The notes beneath the pieces were generated by a model. It had not been told where the DNA came from. It did no database searches and saw nothing but the letters and a program-made list of their open reading frames with translations. A stretch of 64,000 bases of DNA from Dyadobacter psychrophilus. Its GTDB lineage: Bacteria > Bacteroidota > Bacteroidia > Cytophagales > Spirosomataceae. Below, one piece after another: positions 18,150 through 26,474 of this stretch (position 1 is the first letter of the stretch; each line of letters starts with the position of its first letter). Position numbers and translations under genes: made by a program. The stretch lies in the NCBI RefSeq assembly GCF_900167945.1, contig NZ_FUZA01000008.1, forward strand, positions 220,176-284,175. The letters run 5' to 3'.

Positions 18150-18987
18150 GAATAAACTAATGTATCTGTGGTTTGCTGTCAAAACGGTGTTCTGTACTTG
18201 CCAGCCTGATCATAAGATCAATGATTTCGAGAAAGTGCGTTCCCATTACAAAATTAGCAAAATAGGCAAGCTTCCAGCAGTTGCTTCCGAAAGTTCGGGC
18301 CTTGCAAATGGCTCAGCGCCTGGTTTGTTCATCACGCACAATGACAGTGGCGGCAAGCCCGAATTCTACGAATTTGACCTTTCGGGAAAACTCACATCAA
18401 CTATTAACATTCCGAATTCTAAAAATGTGGATTGGGAAGATTTGACGAAAGACCCGAAAGGCAACTTATATGTGGGCGATTTTGGCAATAACGGGACTCC
18501 CAGAAACGAGTTTGAAATCTATAAGATCAATGTTAGCCAGAATGCGACCGAGAAAATTTCATTTCGTTACTCCGATCAAAAATCGGTGGCGGGCGTTTCT
18601 GGTAAGCCAACATTCGATTGTGAATCTCTTTTTTACTATCAAAACAATGTTTATCTATTCTCAAAAAATTGGGAGAAAAATAAGTTTGTGAAGCTTTACC
18701 GCGTTCCGGCTGAGGCTGGAACTTACACCATAAGCGCCATTGACAGCATTAAAATCAACACGCAAGTGACCTCGGCCGACATAAGCCCGGACGGTAAGAC
18801 TTTCGCTTTGCTGACTTATGGTAAAATCCTGTTGTTTCGAATTGAAAATAACCGCATTGATTTCAGTAAGCCTCAGGGCTGTTTTCGGCTGGTAAAAAAG
18901 CAAAATGAAGCGCTGATGTTTTTGAATAATACCGATATGCTTGTCACCAATGAGCAAGGCGATATCTACCGGATTACTTATAAGTGA
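18148..18987 (+). CDS. Secreted beta-propeller-like protein, function unknown
   Basis: 279 residues from the ATG at 18148. An N-terminal hydrophobic segment ends near FCTCQPDH, which may be a poor lipoprotein signal. The body has repeated strand-turn units typical of a six-bladed propeller (SDI-A-regulated/NHL-like): NVDWEDLTKDPKGNLYVGD, DCESLFYYQNNVYLFSKNW, TSADISPDGKTFALLTYGK. I do not recognise a catalytic site. The gene is divergent from the AI-2E permease and upstream of the OmpR-type regulator on the same strand with 86 bases between, so it is probably a single-gene unit. Secretion is inferred only from the N-terminus. Confidence 0.65.
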   Translation: MNKLMYLWFAVKTVFCTCQPDHKINDFEKVRSHYKISKIGKLPAVASESSGLANGSAPGLFITHNDSGGKPEFYEFDLSGKLTSTINIPNSKNVDWEDLTKDPKGNLYVGDFGNNGTPRNEFEIYKINVSQNATEKISFRYSDQKSVAGVSGKPTFDCESLFYYQNNVYLFSKNWEKNKFVKLYRVPAEAGTYTISAIDSIKINTQVTSADISPDGKTFALLTYGKILLFRIENNRIDFSKPQGCFRLVKKQNEALMFLNNTDMLVTNEQGDIYRITYK

Positions 18988-19073
18988 TATTATGTTTCTG
19001 TTAATAATGTTGTAAAGCATGTAATGTCAACATCACATCTGCTAATTTCGAACCGCGTTTTAATAAGAAAAAC

Positions 19074-19784
19074 ATGAGCACCGCCAAATCTGCCGCGTCA
19101 GCCCCCAAAGTTCTAGTTGTTGACGACGACTCTGATATTGTTGAACTTCTCGAATATAATTTAATCAAGGAAGGATATTCGGTAGTTACTGCTTCCAATG
19201 GCAAGAAAGCAATCGAAATCGCCAAGACTTTTATTCCCGATCTGATATTGCTGGATATTATGATGCCACAACTCGATGGCATTGAAACCGGCCGCATTTT
19301 GCGCAGCAATCCCGAAATCAAAAACACATACATTCTTTTCTTAACAGCCAGATCGGAGGAATATTCTGAGGTTGCGGCTTTTGATGTGGGCGCTGACGAT
19401 TACATTACCAAGCCTATCAAACCCCGGGCGCTGATGAGCCGCATTAATGCACTATTCCGTCGCGAAGCCCAGAAAGCAGAATCAGGTGACCAGATCGACA
19501 TTCTCGACCTGACCATTAACCGGAAAAATTACACAGTTACGCAAGGTTCTGAAAAGTCAATTGTGCTTCCTAAGAAGGAATTTGAACTGTTGTTTTTTCT
19601 TGCTCAGACGCCTAATAAAGTCTTTAACCGGGACGAATTGTTGCAAAAAATCTGGGGAGCCGACATTTACGTTCTGGAAAGAACCGTCGACGTTCACATC
19701 AGAAAGTTACGCGAAAAGTTGGGTGACCGTTACATCAAAACCCTCAAGGGCGTTGGTTATATGTTCAGTAACGAGCAGGAATAA
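19074..19784 (+). CDS. OmpR/PhoB family response regulator
   Basis: 236 residues. The receiver domain (residues ~12-125) has the acidic pair DDD at 17-19, the phospho-acceptor Asp61 in LILLDIMMP, Thr in FLTAR and Lys in DYITKPIKP. The C-terminal winged-helix domain (residues ~140-235) has the RDELLQKIWG and RTVDVHIRKLREKLG signature. It binds DNA as a dimer after phosphorylation. No histidine kinase lies next to it; the hybrid kinase 16 kb away is not an obvious partner. It converges on the AsmA-like gene with two bases between the stops. Confidence 0.95.
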   Translation: MSTAKSAASAPKVLVVDDDSDIVELLEYNLIKEGYSVVTASNGKKAIEIAKTFIPDLILLDIMMPQLDGIETGRILRSNPEIKNTYILFLTARSEEYSEVAAFDVGADDYITKPIKPRALMSRINALFRREAQKAESGDQIDILDLTINRKNYTVTQGSEKSIVLPKKEFELLFFLAQTPNKVFNRDELLQKIWGADIYVLERTVDVHIRKLREKLGDRYIKTLKGVGYMFSNEQE

Positions 19785-19786
19785 CA

Positions 19787-22282
19787 TTATTTTTCAATCA
19801 GGTCGGGGTTAATCTCCGGCTCGTCTTTTTTGTCTTTATCCTTATCTTTCTTTTTACGGAATGCAAGCTTGATATTCACTTCACCGTTTTCATCAATCGC
19901 GCGAAGAAAGATTTTAGAGCCTTGTTTTTTCTCTTCATTATTTGGATCAAGCACGTAAGTTGAGTCCCGTTTTTTGAGGTTACTCAGTGGGATTTGAATG
20001 TTGATGTCGGTTTTCTTGCCAAAACTGTAAATGCCATCAATGTAAAGCGTGACCACATTGGACTCGATTTCCATGGGCGCGATCTCGATCTCCTGGCCGC
20101 TCAATTTGAAGTCGTTACGAATGGGCGCAAATTTCACCCGTTCGAAATTACGCCTTTTAAAAATCAGCTTTTTCATTTTCATGAATGGCTCGAAATTCAG
20201 GATATAGGCATTGGTAAGGTCAATCCGCAACAAGCCTTTCATTGTGGAGGGAACAAGCCGGACATTGTTATTAAGCCGCGATTCGAAGCTGAAATCCGTG
20301 TTCAAGATCCCTTTTAAATTCTGGTGCGTAAGGGTTTTTTGTCCAAAATCATCAAAAGAGTAAAAAACAGAATGCACATCCGCATTCGATATTTTGCCCC
20401 GCATGGCAAGGTGAGGCAACTGGCTCGAACCCGAGTTGTCCATTTCGCCGGCAATCCTGACATTACCGGCACCAAAAGCCTTCATGACAAAATACTCAAT
20501 GCTTACCGCATTGTTTTTAATTGTAAACTGGCCCTTCACATCTCTTGCTGTGAAATTCTTGTAATTGAGCTTCTTAGCATCCAGTTTGGCCACAATTTGC
20601 ATTTGGTCTATGGCATCGTCCAGCAATTCAACCAGTTTCAGCTTCTTCTTGTTTTTCTTAACAACCTGTCGTGGCGCAAGCAGCGTTTCCAGCCAGTTCA
20701 TTTTCCAATTTGGAATATTAATGTCCACATTCGCCCGGAGCGGCTTGGGGGACCCGAACAGATAAGGTATCAAATCGAGCACTTTTCCCCTGATGTACAA
20801 CATATTCTGTCCGTCGGAAAGGCTTAGATCGGGAAACACAAATGCTTTCTCATTGAATGTGAAATCCCCCTTTATTTTTTTCAAATGAACCTGCCGGGGC
20901 AAATAATCCATAGAAATGTTGTTAATCGAGACTTTCCCACTCAATTTCCCATTAAAGCGGTCGCGGCGTGGATCGTAAAAATTCTTTAAACTGCCGTCAA
21001 AATTGAATTCAATCTTAGCACTTCCGTTTTTAAAACGATAGCGCGCCGGGTCCAAAAGCTGATCGAGATTAGTAGAATCCGCATCAATGTTTCCGTTGAT
21101 CCGGGCAACCGGGTTTTGAAAATTGGTAACGGCAATGGACATTCGGAACGGGATCGTCTCGAAGTTGCCTTTAACGTCCTTTGCAGTCACACGCGAATTA
21201 AGAGGCCCGGGCACTTCTGTTGTATCAGCTTGATTGGTAAAGTTACCTTCTGCCTGCATATTCCTCAAAACACCAACCGGCAGACTATACTGAAACGTGT
21301 CCGTCTTGAAATATACGTCAACATGGGGCTGCACCAAACTGGCAATTTGCCCCTTGACACGCACCTTCGTATCTACTTCGGTTTGAATCCCAATGGAATC
21401 AATTTGCTCCTTGATCCTCCGGTTTAACAACGGAAGGGCATTTTTGATGGGAATTTTCTTGGCCTCAAAATTCAATGTAAATTGTTTTACAGAATCAGCA
21501 AAGTCGAATATTCCATTGATCCCTATCTGGTCATTGGTAGCACTCTCCAATACAGACGGATAAATTTTCAGCTGTTTCTTGTCGGCGTCATAAGCGAGTG
21601 CAAGTCCCAGCCTGGCTTCCTGATTCATTAAAAAACCACCCTTCTTGGGCTTGAAAGTGAGCTGATTAAACAAAATGGCACCATTAAGGCTTGCATTTGT
21701 AGTTGAATCGGTGGTTGTAATGATATTTGTCACGTCATGGATCAATGCGCCGTAAAATTTCTGCTTAACCGAGTCGGAATAACTGACTGCAAAGTTGACA
21801 AAACGCATATTGCCCAGCTTTTTCATGATGTCGCCATTTCCCTTAGGATCCTTTTTCTTCTTATCCTTCGAATCATTTTTGAAAATGCTGAGATTGGAAT
21901 AGCCGTCCTTTTGAACAAACAATTTCATCGTCCCATTTTCCAGAATAAGATTTTTGATCTTGATATTTCCTTTATAAAAGCCGGCGAGATCCAATGCAAT
22001 GTGCATTTGTTCGGCTTCCAGAAACGGCTTTTTATGAACCTGATAAAGGCTGTCGGTAAGTTTAACGCTTGTTAATGTGAAGTTTAATCCAAAAGAGCCG
22101 CTGAAAGGCCGGAATTTAAAGTCTTCAATTTCAAGATTCCCATTTAGATTCTCATTGACGAATCCCTTTGCTTTTTCGAAAATGTTATCCCTGTTTCTGT
22201 AAACCCATATCTCAACTGCTCCGAAAAGAAAAAATGCACACAGGGCAATTATTCCAAAGATTTTTAAAATTCTTGCAAACAT
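19787..22282 (-). CDS. AsmA-like inner-membrane-anchored protein
   Basis: 831 residues. One N-terminal membrane helix (LKIFGIIALCAFFLFGAVEI) is followed by the AsmA start FVNENLNGNLEIEDFKFRPF and a very long beta-rich periplasmic part with repeated strand motifs, ending in an AsmA C-terminal-like region (GAGNVRIAGEMDNSG; LKGILNTDFSFESRL). The C-terminus is Lys/Asp-rich. AsmA/TamB/YhdP-type proteins form lipid-conducting bridges between inner and outer membranes; this role is inferred from the family. No partner gene is adjacent. lysS diverges upstream. Confidence 0.85.
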   Translation of the reverse strand: MFARILKIFGIIALCAFFLFGAVEIWVYRNRDNIFEKAKGFVNENLNGNLEIEDFKFRPFSGSFGLNFTLTSVKLTDSLYQVHKKPFLEAEQMHIALDLAGFYKGNIKIKNLILENGTMKLFVQKDGYSNLSIFKNDSKDKKKKDPKGNGDIMKKLGNMRFVNFAVSYSDSVKQKFYGALIHDVTNIITTTDSTTNASLNGAILFNQLTFKPKKGGFLMNQEARLGLALAYDADKKQLKIYPSVLESATNDQIGINGIFDFADSVKQFTLNFEAKKIPIKNALPLLNRRIKEQIDSIGIQTEVDTKVRVKGQIASLVQPHVDVYFKTDTFQYSLPVGVLRNMQAEGNFTNQADTTEVPGPLNSRVTAKDVKGNFETIPFRMSIAVTNFQNPVARINGNIDADSTNLDQLLDPARYRFKNGSAKIEFNFDGSLKNFYDPRRDRFNGKLSGKVSINNISMDYLPRQVHLKKIKGDFTFNEKAFVFPDLSLSDGQNMLYIRGKVLDLIPYLFGSPKPLRANVDINIPNWKMNWLETLLAPRQVVKKNKKKLKLVELLDDAIDQMQIVAKLDAKKLNYKNFTARDVKGQFTIKNNAVSIEYFVMKAFGAGNVRIAGEMDNSGSSQLPHLAMRGKISNADVHSVFYSFDDFGQKTLTHQNLKGILNTDFSFESRLNNNVRLVPSTMKGLLRIDLTNAYILNFEPFMKMKKLIFKRRNFERVKFAPIRNDFKLSGQEIEIAPMEIESNVVTLYIDGIYSFGKKTDINIQIPLSNLKKRDSTYVLDPNNEEKKQGSKIFLRAIDENGEVNIKLAFRKKKDKDKDKKDEPEINPDLIEK

Positions 22283-22439
22283 GAAAAGAGGGATTTAACA
22301 CGATTAACGCCGACAGCTTGAATATCAAAATCCGTATCTGCCATTAAACAATTTATTAATAACGTGCCAGCACATATACGTTTACAACGAACGATTGTAT
22401 GTTAATGGTTTCATCCTCGTTATTCACCGCAAAATATAG

Positions 22440-22447
22440 TACTTTTG
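22440..22447 (+). promoter_or_regulatory. Candidate -7 box of lysS
   Basis: TACTTTTG followed by C matches the Bacteroidota TAnnTTTG(C) element and lies 53 bases before the lysS ATG. No TTG element is visible at 19-20 bases upstream. Confidence 0.55.
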
Positions 22448-22499
22448 CGGACTCTTTTCGAACATTGAGGTTGTCGTTTTCAAACTATTGCTGTCAAAA

Positions 22500-24215
22500 A
22501 TGCTATTAAGCGAACAGGAAATATTGCGCAGACAGAAGCGCGAAGAACTAATGCGGTTGGGCATTGAGCCTTATCCTGCCGAAGAATTTGTGGTTAACAC
22601 GTACGCCGCAGACATTGTTAAGAACTACGAAAACAATAAAATAGATTATAAACACGTCACAATGGCCGGACGGCTGATGGGTTTCCGGATTATGGGAAGC
22701 GCTGCATTTGCCGAGTTTCAGGACAGCACCGGACGTGTGCAATTATATTTCCGCAGGGACGATCTTTGTCCCGGGGAAGACAAGACGCTTTATAACACGG
22801 TCTTTAAAAAACTGCTGGACATTGGCGATATCATTGGTGTTCAAGGCTTTGTGTTTACCACGCAAACCGGCGAAATATCTGTGCACGTTCAGGAGTTTAA
22901 GATTTTAAATAAATCACTTCGCCCGCTTCCCGTTGTAAAACGTGATGAAGATGGCAATATTCATGACGGTTTTACGGATCCGGAACTGCGCTATCGCCAG
23001 CGTTATGTGGATTTGATCGTGAATCCGGAAGTCCGTGAGATTTTTATCAAAAGAGCCCGGATCATTACGACCATGCGTTCGTATTTTGATTCAAAAGGCT
23101 GGCTCGAAGTGGAAACGCCTGTTTTGCAGAGCATTCACGGCGGTGCGGCTGCCAGGCCGTTTGAAACCCATCACAATTCTCTGGATATGAAACTGTTCCT
23201 GCGAATTGCGACGGAACTGCATTTGAAAAGATTGATAGTAGGCGGTTTTGAGGGGGTTTATGAATTTGGAAAGCTGTTCCGAAACGAAGGAATGGACCGG
23301 ACGCACAACCCTGAGTTTACGACCGTTGAATTATATGTTGCTTACAAGGATTACCTGTGGATGATGCGCATGACCGAGCAGTTGCTCGAGCAAGTCGCCA
23401 TTGCAGTTAACGGAACGCCTATTGCAAAATTCGGAGAAACAGAGCTGGATTTTACCGGCCCTTATCCTCGGTTGAGCATTACCGACGCCATCAAACAATA
23501 CACGGGTCTGGATGTTGACGCACTCGATGAAAATGCGATCCGCGAGCAGTGCCGAGCGTGGGGAATGGAAGTGACGGAAAGCATGGGAAAGGGAAAGTTA
23601 ATTGACGAGATTTTTGGCGAGAAAGTGGAAGAAAACATTATTCAGCCAACTTTCATCATTGATCACCCGGTTGAAATGTCGCCATTAACGAAAAAACACC
23701 GCACCAAAAAAGGCATGGTCGAGCGTTTTGAGCTGTTTGTAAATGGTCGAGAGATTGCCAATGCTTACTCTGAGCTGAATGATCCTTTGGAGCAGCGCGA
23801 GCGTTTTGAAGATCAGCTTAAACTGAAAGAACGCGGCGATGACGAAGCCATGGAAATGGACGATGATTTTCTGAGATCGCTTGAATACGGCATGCCGCCA
23901 AGTTCAGGAATCGGAATTGGTATTGACAGGCTTACGATGTTGCTGACCAATAATACGAGTATTCAGGAAGTGATTTTCTTCCCGCAAATGCGTCCTGAAC
24001 GCAGGGTGGAAATGGCCAAAGAGCTGGATTACATCAATGCCGGAGTTCCGGCTGCGTGGGTTCCTGCGTTGCAAAAAATGAACATTCTTACGATTGAACA
24101 ATTGAAAGCAGCTAATCCGAACAAGATATTTAACGATCTGGGGGGAATGCGCAAAAAGCTCAAAATCGAAGAGAAAATGCCTCTTTTGGACGACGTTAAG
24201 GCATGGATAGCCTAG
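22500..24215 (+). CDS. lysS: Lysine--tRNA ligase, class II, with C-terminal extension
   Basis: 571 residues from the ATG at 22500; a TTG four codons upstream is rejected. It charges tRNA-Lys with lysine in the cytoplasm. The N-terminal OB-fold (residues ~50-150, MAGRLMGFRIMGSAAFAEFQD) binds the anticodon. Class II motif 2 is FRNEGMDRTHNPEFT and motif 3 is GIGIGIDRLTMLLT, with the HPVEMSPL block between. The usual bacterial enzyme is about 500 residues; here ~65 more follow motif 3 (GVPAAWVPALQKMNILTIEQL... LKIEEKMPLL), a helix-hairpin-helix-like tail found in Bacteroidota LysS. A strong bidirectional terminator follows. Confidence 0.97.
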   Translation: MLLSEQEILRRQKREELMRLGIEPYPAEEFVVNTYAADIVKNYENNKIDYKHVTMAGRLMGFRIMGSAAFAEFQDSTGRVQLYFRRDDLCPGEDKTLYNTVFKKLLDIGDIIGVQGFVFTTQTGEISVHVQEFKILNKSLRPLPVVKRDEDGNIHDGFTDPELRYRQRYVDLIVNPEVREIFIKRARIITTMRSYFDSKGWLEVETPVLQSIHGGAAARPFETHHNSLDMKLFLRIATELHLKRLIVGGFEGVYEFGKLFRNEGMDRTHNPEFTTVELYVAYKDYLWMMRMTEQLLEQVAIAVNGTPIAKFGETELDFTGPYPRLSITDAIKQYTGLDVDALDENAIREQCRAWGMEVTESMGKGKLIDEIFGEKVEENIIQPTFIIDHPVEMSPLTKKHRTKKGMVERFELFVNGREIANAYSELNDPLEQRERFEDQLKLKERGDDEAMEMDDDFLRSLEYGMPPSSGIGIGIDRLTMLLTNNTSIQEVIFFPQMRPERRVEMAKELDYINAGVPAAWVPALQKMNILTIEQLKAANPNKIFNDLGGMRKKLKIEEKMPLLDDVKAWIA

Positions 24216-24222
24216 TTTATAA

Positions 24223-24264
24223 ATGAAAAATGCCGTCCTGATAGAACGGCATTTTTCATTTCCT
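24223..24264. terminator. Bidirectional terminator between lysS and the cold-shock gene
   Basis: A perfect 14-bp inverted repeat (24223-24236 and 24246-24259) with a nine-base loop; the stem contains T and A tracts on both sides of a GCCGT core, so it can stop transcription from lysS (plus) and from the cold-shock gene (minus). Confidence 0.85.
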
Positions 24265-24279
24265 GCAAAAAAAATACGA

Positions 24280-24474
24280 TTATATCTTTTTTACCTGCAC
24301 AGCGTTTAGTCCTTTTTTACCTTCAACGACTTCGTATTCCACTTGGTCATTTTCACGGATAGTAAGTCCTCCCAATCCTGTCACATGGACAAAGATGTCT
24401 CTGTTTGTGTCGTCTTCAACGATGAAGCCGTATCCCTTAGCTTCATTGAAAAATTTTACAGTACCTGTTGGCAT
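24280..24474 (-). CDS. Cold-shock domain protein (CspA family)
   Basis: 64 residues from the ATG at 24474; the frame runs 20 codons further upstream but those residues are not part of the family. A single cold-shock OB-fold: GTVKFFNEAKGYGFI contains RNP1 (KGYGFI) and DIFVHV is RNP2. It binds single-stranded RNA or DNA and acts as an RNA chaperone. It converges on lysS across a shared terminator and has a long AT-rich upstream region, as expected for a regulated leader. Confidence 0.95.
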   Translation of the reverse strand: MPTGTVKFFNEAKGYGFIVEDDTNRDIFVHVTGLGGLTIRENDQVEYEVVEGKKGLNAVQVKKI

Positions 24475-24824
24475 AATGGTTGAATAAAAAAATTGAAATA
24501 AGGTGAAAATACAAAAGAATTGTAAGCGTTTCAATCAAAAGCCCAAAGTGCTTAACCAAATAAATTGAGGGAGGCTCAACGCATTGGTAAAAGAAACTTG
24601 GAATTTTTCATCAAGACATCTCGATTATAATGAACAACTTACAAAATCTTCAATCACAAAGAAACAAAAATTGTTTGTAAAACAATTTATTTGAATAAAG
24701 AATTTGAAAATTTACGAGTTAGCGGTATTTTGCCATTTCGCCTTGTTTTAGAGGAAATTTGGAACACTGAATTGTATATGCGGGTAAAAATCCTTAATTA
24801 TGAAGTAATTATTGGAAAAAAGGT
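24475..24824. other. AT-rich intergenic region upstream of the cold-shock and PspC genes
   Basis: 350 bases between two divergent small genes. It should hold both promoters and the 5' leader of the cold-shock gene. A small hairpin (TTGAG 24565-24569 with CTCAA 24575-24579) is the only clear structure. I find no perfect TAnnTTTG box and no gene. Confidence 0.45.
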
Positions 24825-25046
24825 ATGAGCAAACTTCGGTATTACGTTGAAGACCAGATATTTGGTGTATGCGCAAAATTGGGCGAAAAGCTTAATTTCC
24901 CGGCTAGCAGCGTCCGGTTATACTTTATATATGCCACTTTCATGACCTTCGGATCGCCCATTATTCTCTATCTGGTGCTTGCATTCTGGATGGAACTGCA
25001 AAAACACTGGCGCCGTCACAACAGTCCTACGATTTGGGAACTGTAG
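24825..25046 (+). CDS. PspC domain-containing small membrane protein
   Basis: 73 residues. The PspC fold is recognisable from DQIFGVCAKLGEKLNFPASSVRL followed by one to two hydrophobic segments (LYFIYATFMTFGSPIILYLVLAFWM). PspC proteins respond to envelope stress in enterobacteria; in Bacteroidota small stand-alone PspC proteins are common and their role is unclear. Its last 20 bases overlap the 3' end of the convergent glycosyltransferase gene. Confidence 0.85.
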   Translation: MSKLRYYVEDQIFGVCAKLGEKLNFPASSVRLYFIYATFMTFGSPIILYLVLAFWMELQKHWRRHNSPTIWEL

Positions 25047-26061
25047 TTTTATTCATATTAATCCCGGTCAACTGACCAAAACGGTGCTTTCCCAGCACAA
25101 AATACTCCCACACAATGCTCCTGTAATAAAGCGGAGCGCGATATGAGGTTCTTTTTGTTGTTTTAATAAGCGAAGGAATCATCCTGTAAAAGGCGAAATG
25201 CGCTCTTATAATAGCAATAACGTCCGGCCACGCACCAGTCGCCATGAAACGTACGCTTGAAATTCCGTCTAATAATAACCTGATAAAGACCGTTTTCCAT
25301 CTTCTGCCTTTGGGAAGATTTTTGAAAAGCATAATCAGGTTGTTTCGGTAATTCAGAAAAGTTTTTCTTGGATTGGACTTATGTAAAGTCCCGCCTCCTA
25401 CATGATAAACCACTGATTTTCCGCAATATGTGATCCGATACTGCATATTCAGCAATCGCCAGCAAAGGTCGATTTCCTCCATATGCGCGAAAAACGATTC
25501 ATCGAAACCCGCAGCACGATGGAAGGCGGATGCACGCACAAACAGACAAGCGCCCGTTGCCCAAAACACATCCTGCTCGTCATCAAACTGGCCCAAATCC
25601 TCTTCCCTTGTATCAAAAATGCGTCCTCTGCAAAACGGATAACCCAGATAATCCATATAGCCACCGGCTGCTCCTGCATATTCAAAGTGCGTTGGCAGGT
25701 CATAAGCACGGATTTTTGGCTGGCAGGCCGCAATTCTGTCATCAGAGTCCATAAAAGAAATCACAGGTTGAATCCAGTTCTCTGTGACCTCAATATCGGA
25801 GTTCAGTAAAATGTAGTAATCTGATGTAATGCGCTGTAAAGCATCATTATAGCCCCCCGCGTAACCTTTATTTTCGGAGATTGTCAGCGTGTTCAATTCG
25901 GGATATACTGCGTTCAACCAATCGAGCGACTGGTCCGTGGACGCGTTGTCAGCTATCCAAACTGCATAGCCTTCTGAATACTTTAAGACGTTGGGGAGGA
26001 ATTTTTCGAGGTGGTGTCTGCCGTTATAATTCAGGATGACAATCGCAACAGTCGGAGCCAT
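25027..26061 (-). CDS. Glycosyltransferase family 2, rhamnosyltransferase-like
   Basis: 344 residues. The GT-A fold of family 2 is clear: VAIVILNYNGRHHLEKFLP (UDP/dTDP-binding start), IADNASTDQS, ENKGYAGGYNDAL, and the metal site in ILLNSDIEV. A later FFAHMEEIDLCWRL block holds the catalytic-base acidic residues of inverting enzymes. The tail has hydrophobic patches that may touch the membrane. It transfers a sugar to a cell-surface polysaccharide or lipid; donor and acceptor unknown. It lies 11 bases downstream of the EbfC gene on the same strand, so they probably share a transcript, and its stop overlaps the convergent pspC gene. Confidence 0.92.
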   Translation of the reverse strand: MAPTVAIVILNYNGRHHLEKFLPNVLKYSEGYAVWIADNASTDQSLDWLNAVYPELNTLTISENKGYAGGYNDALQRITSDYYILLNSDIEVTENWIQPVISFMDSDDRIAACQPKIRAYDLPTHFEYAGAAGGYMDYLGYPFCRGRIFDTREEDLGQFDDEQDVFWATGACLFVRASAFHRAAGFDESFFAHMEEIDLCWRLLNMQYRITYCGKSVVYHVGGGTLHKSNPRKTFLNYRNNLIMLFKNLPKGRRWKTVFIRLLLDGISSVRFMATGAWPDVIAIIRAHFAFYRMIPSLIKTTKRTSYRAPLYYRSIVWEYFVLGKHRFGQLTGINMNKTTVPKS

Positions 26062-26072
26062 TAATGATGTGG

Positions 26073-26420
26073 TTATTTCATAAACCCTCCCAGGTCAAGT
26101 CCTGGAATGTTAGGAAGCACACCATCCGTTGCTTTCTGCAAGTGCTCTTTAATTTTTGGTTCAATGTCGTCCAATGCTTTGTTGACTGCAGCAACAATCA
26201 GATCCTGCAACATTTCCTTGTCATCGGGATTAACAAGGTCCTTATCAATATCCAAGCCAATTAATGCTTTTTGTCCGTTTACTGTCGCTTTCACCATTCC
26301 GCCGCCCGACTCAGCAACCTGAGTAATGGTAACCAATGAATCCTGCGCTTCTTTCATGCGAGACTGAAGGTCTTTCATTTTGCCCATGAGCCCCATCATA
26401 TCCGCCATATTACCAAACAT
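26073..26420 (-). CDS. YbaB/EbfC family nucleoid-associated protein
   Basis: 115 residues. MGLMGKMKDLQSRMKEAQDSL forms the N-terminal helix, GGGMVKATVNGQKALIGLDID the central sheet and MLQDLIVAAVNKALDDIEPKI the C-terminal helix, the pattern of EbfC dimers that bind DNA. It is usually next to dnaX and recR; here it instead sits between a T9SS-type secreted protein gene (54 bases upstream) and a glycosyltransferase (11 bases downstream). Confidence 0.93.
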   Translation of the reverse strand: MFGNMADMMGLMGKMKDLQSRMKEAQDSLVTITQVAESGGGMVKATVNGQKALIGLDIDKDLVNPDDKEMLQDLIVAAVNKALDDIEPKIKEHLQKATDGVLPNIPGLDLGGFMK

Positions 26421-26474
26421 ATTCGTATTAATTAAGTTATGCTATTTATAAAACTATTTTACCGGAAATGGTTC

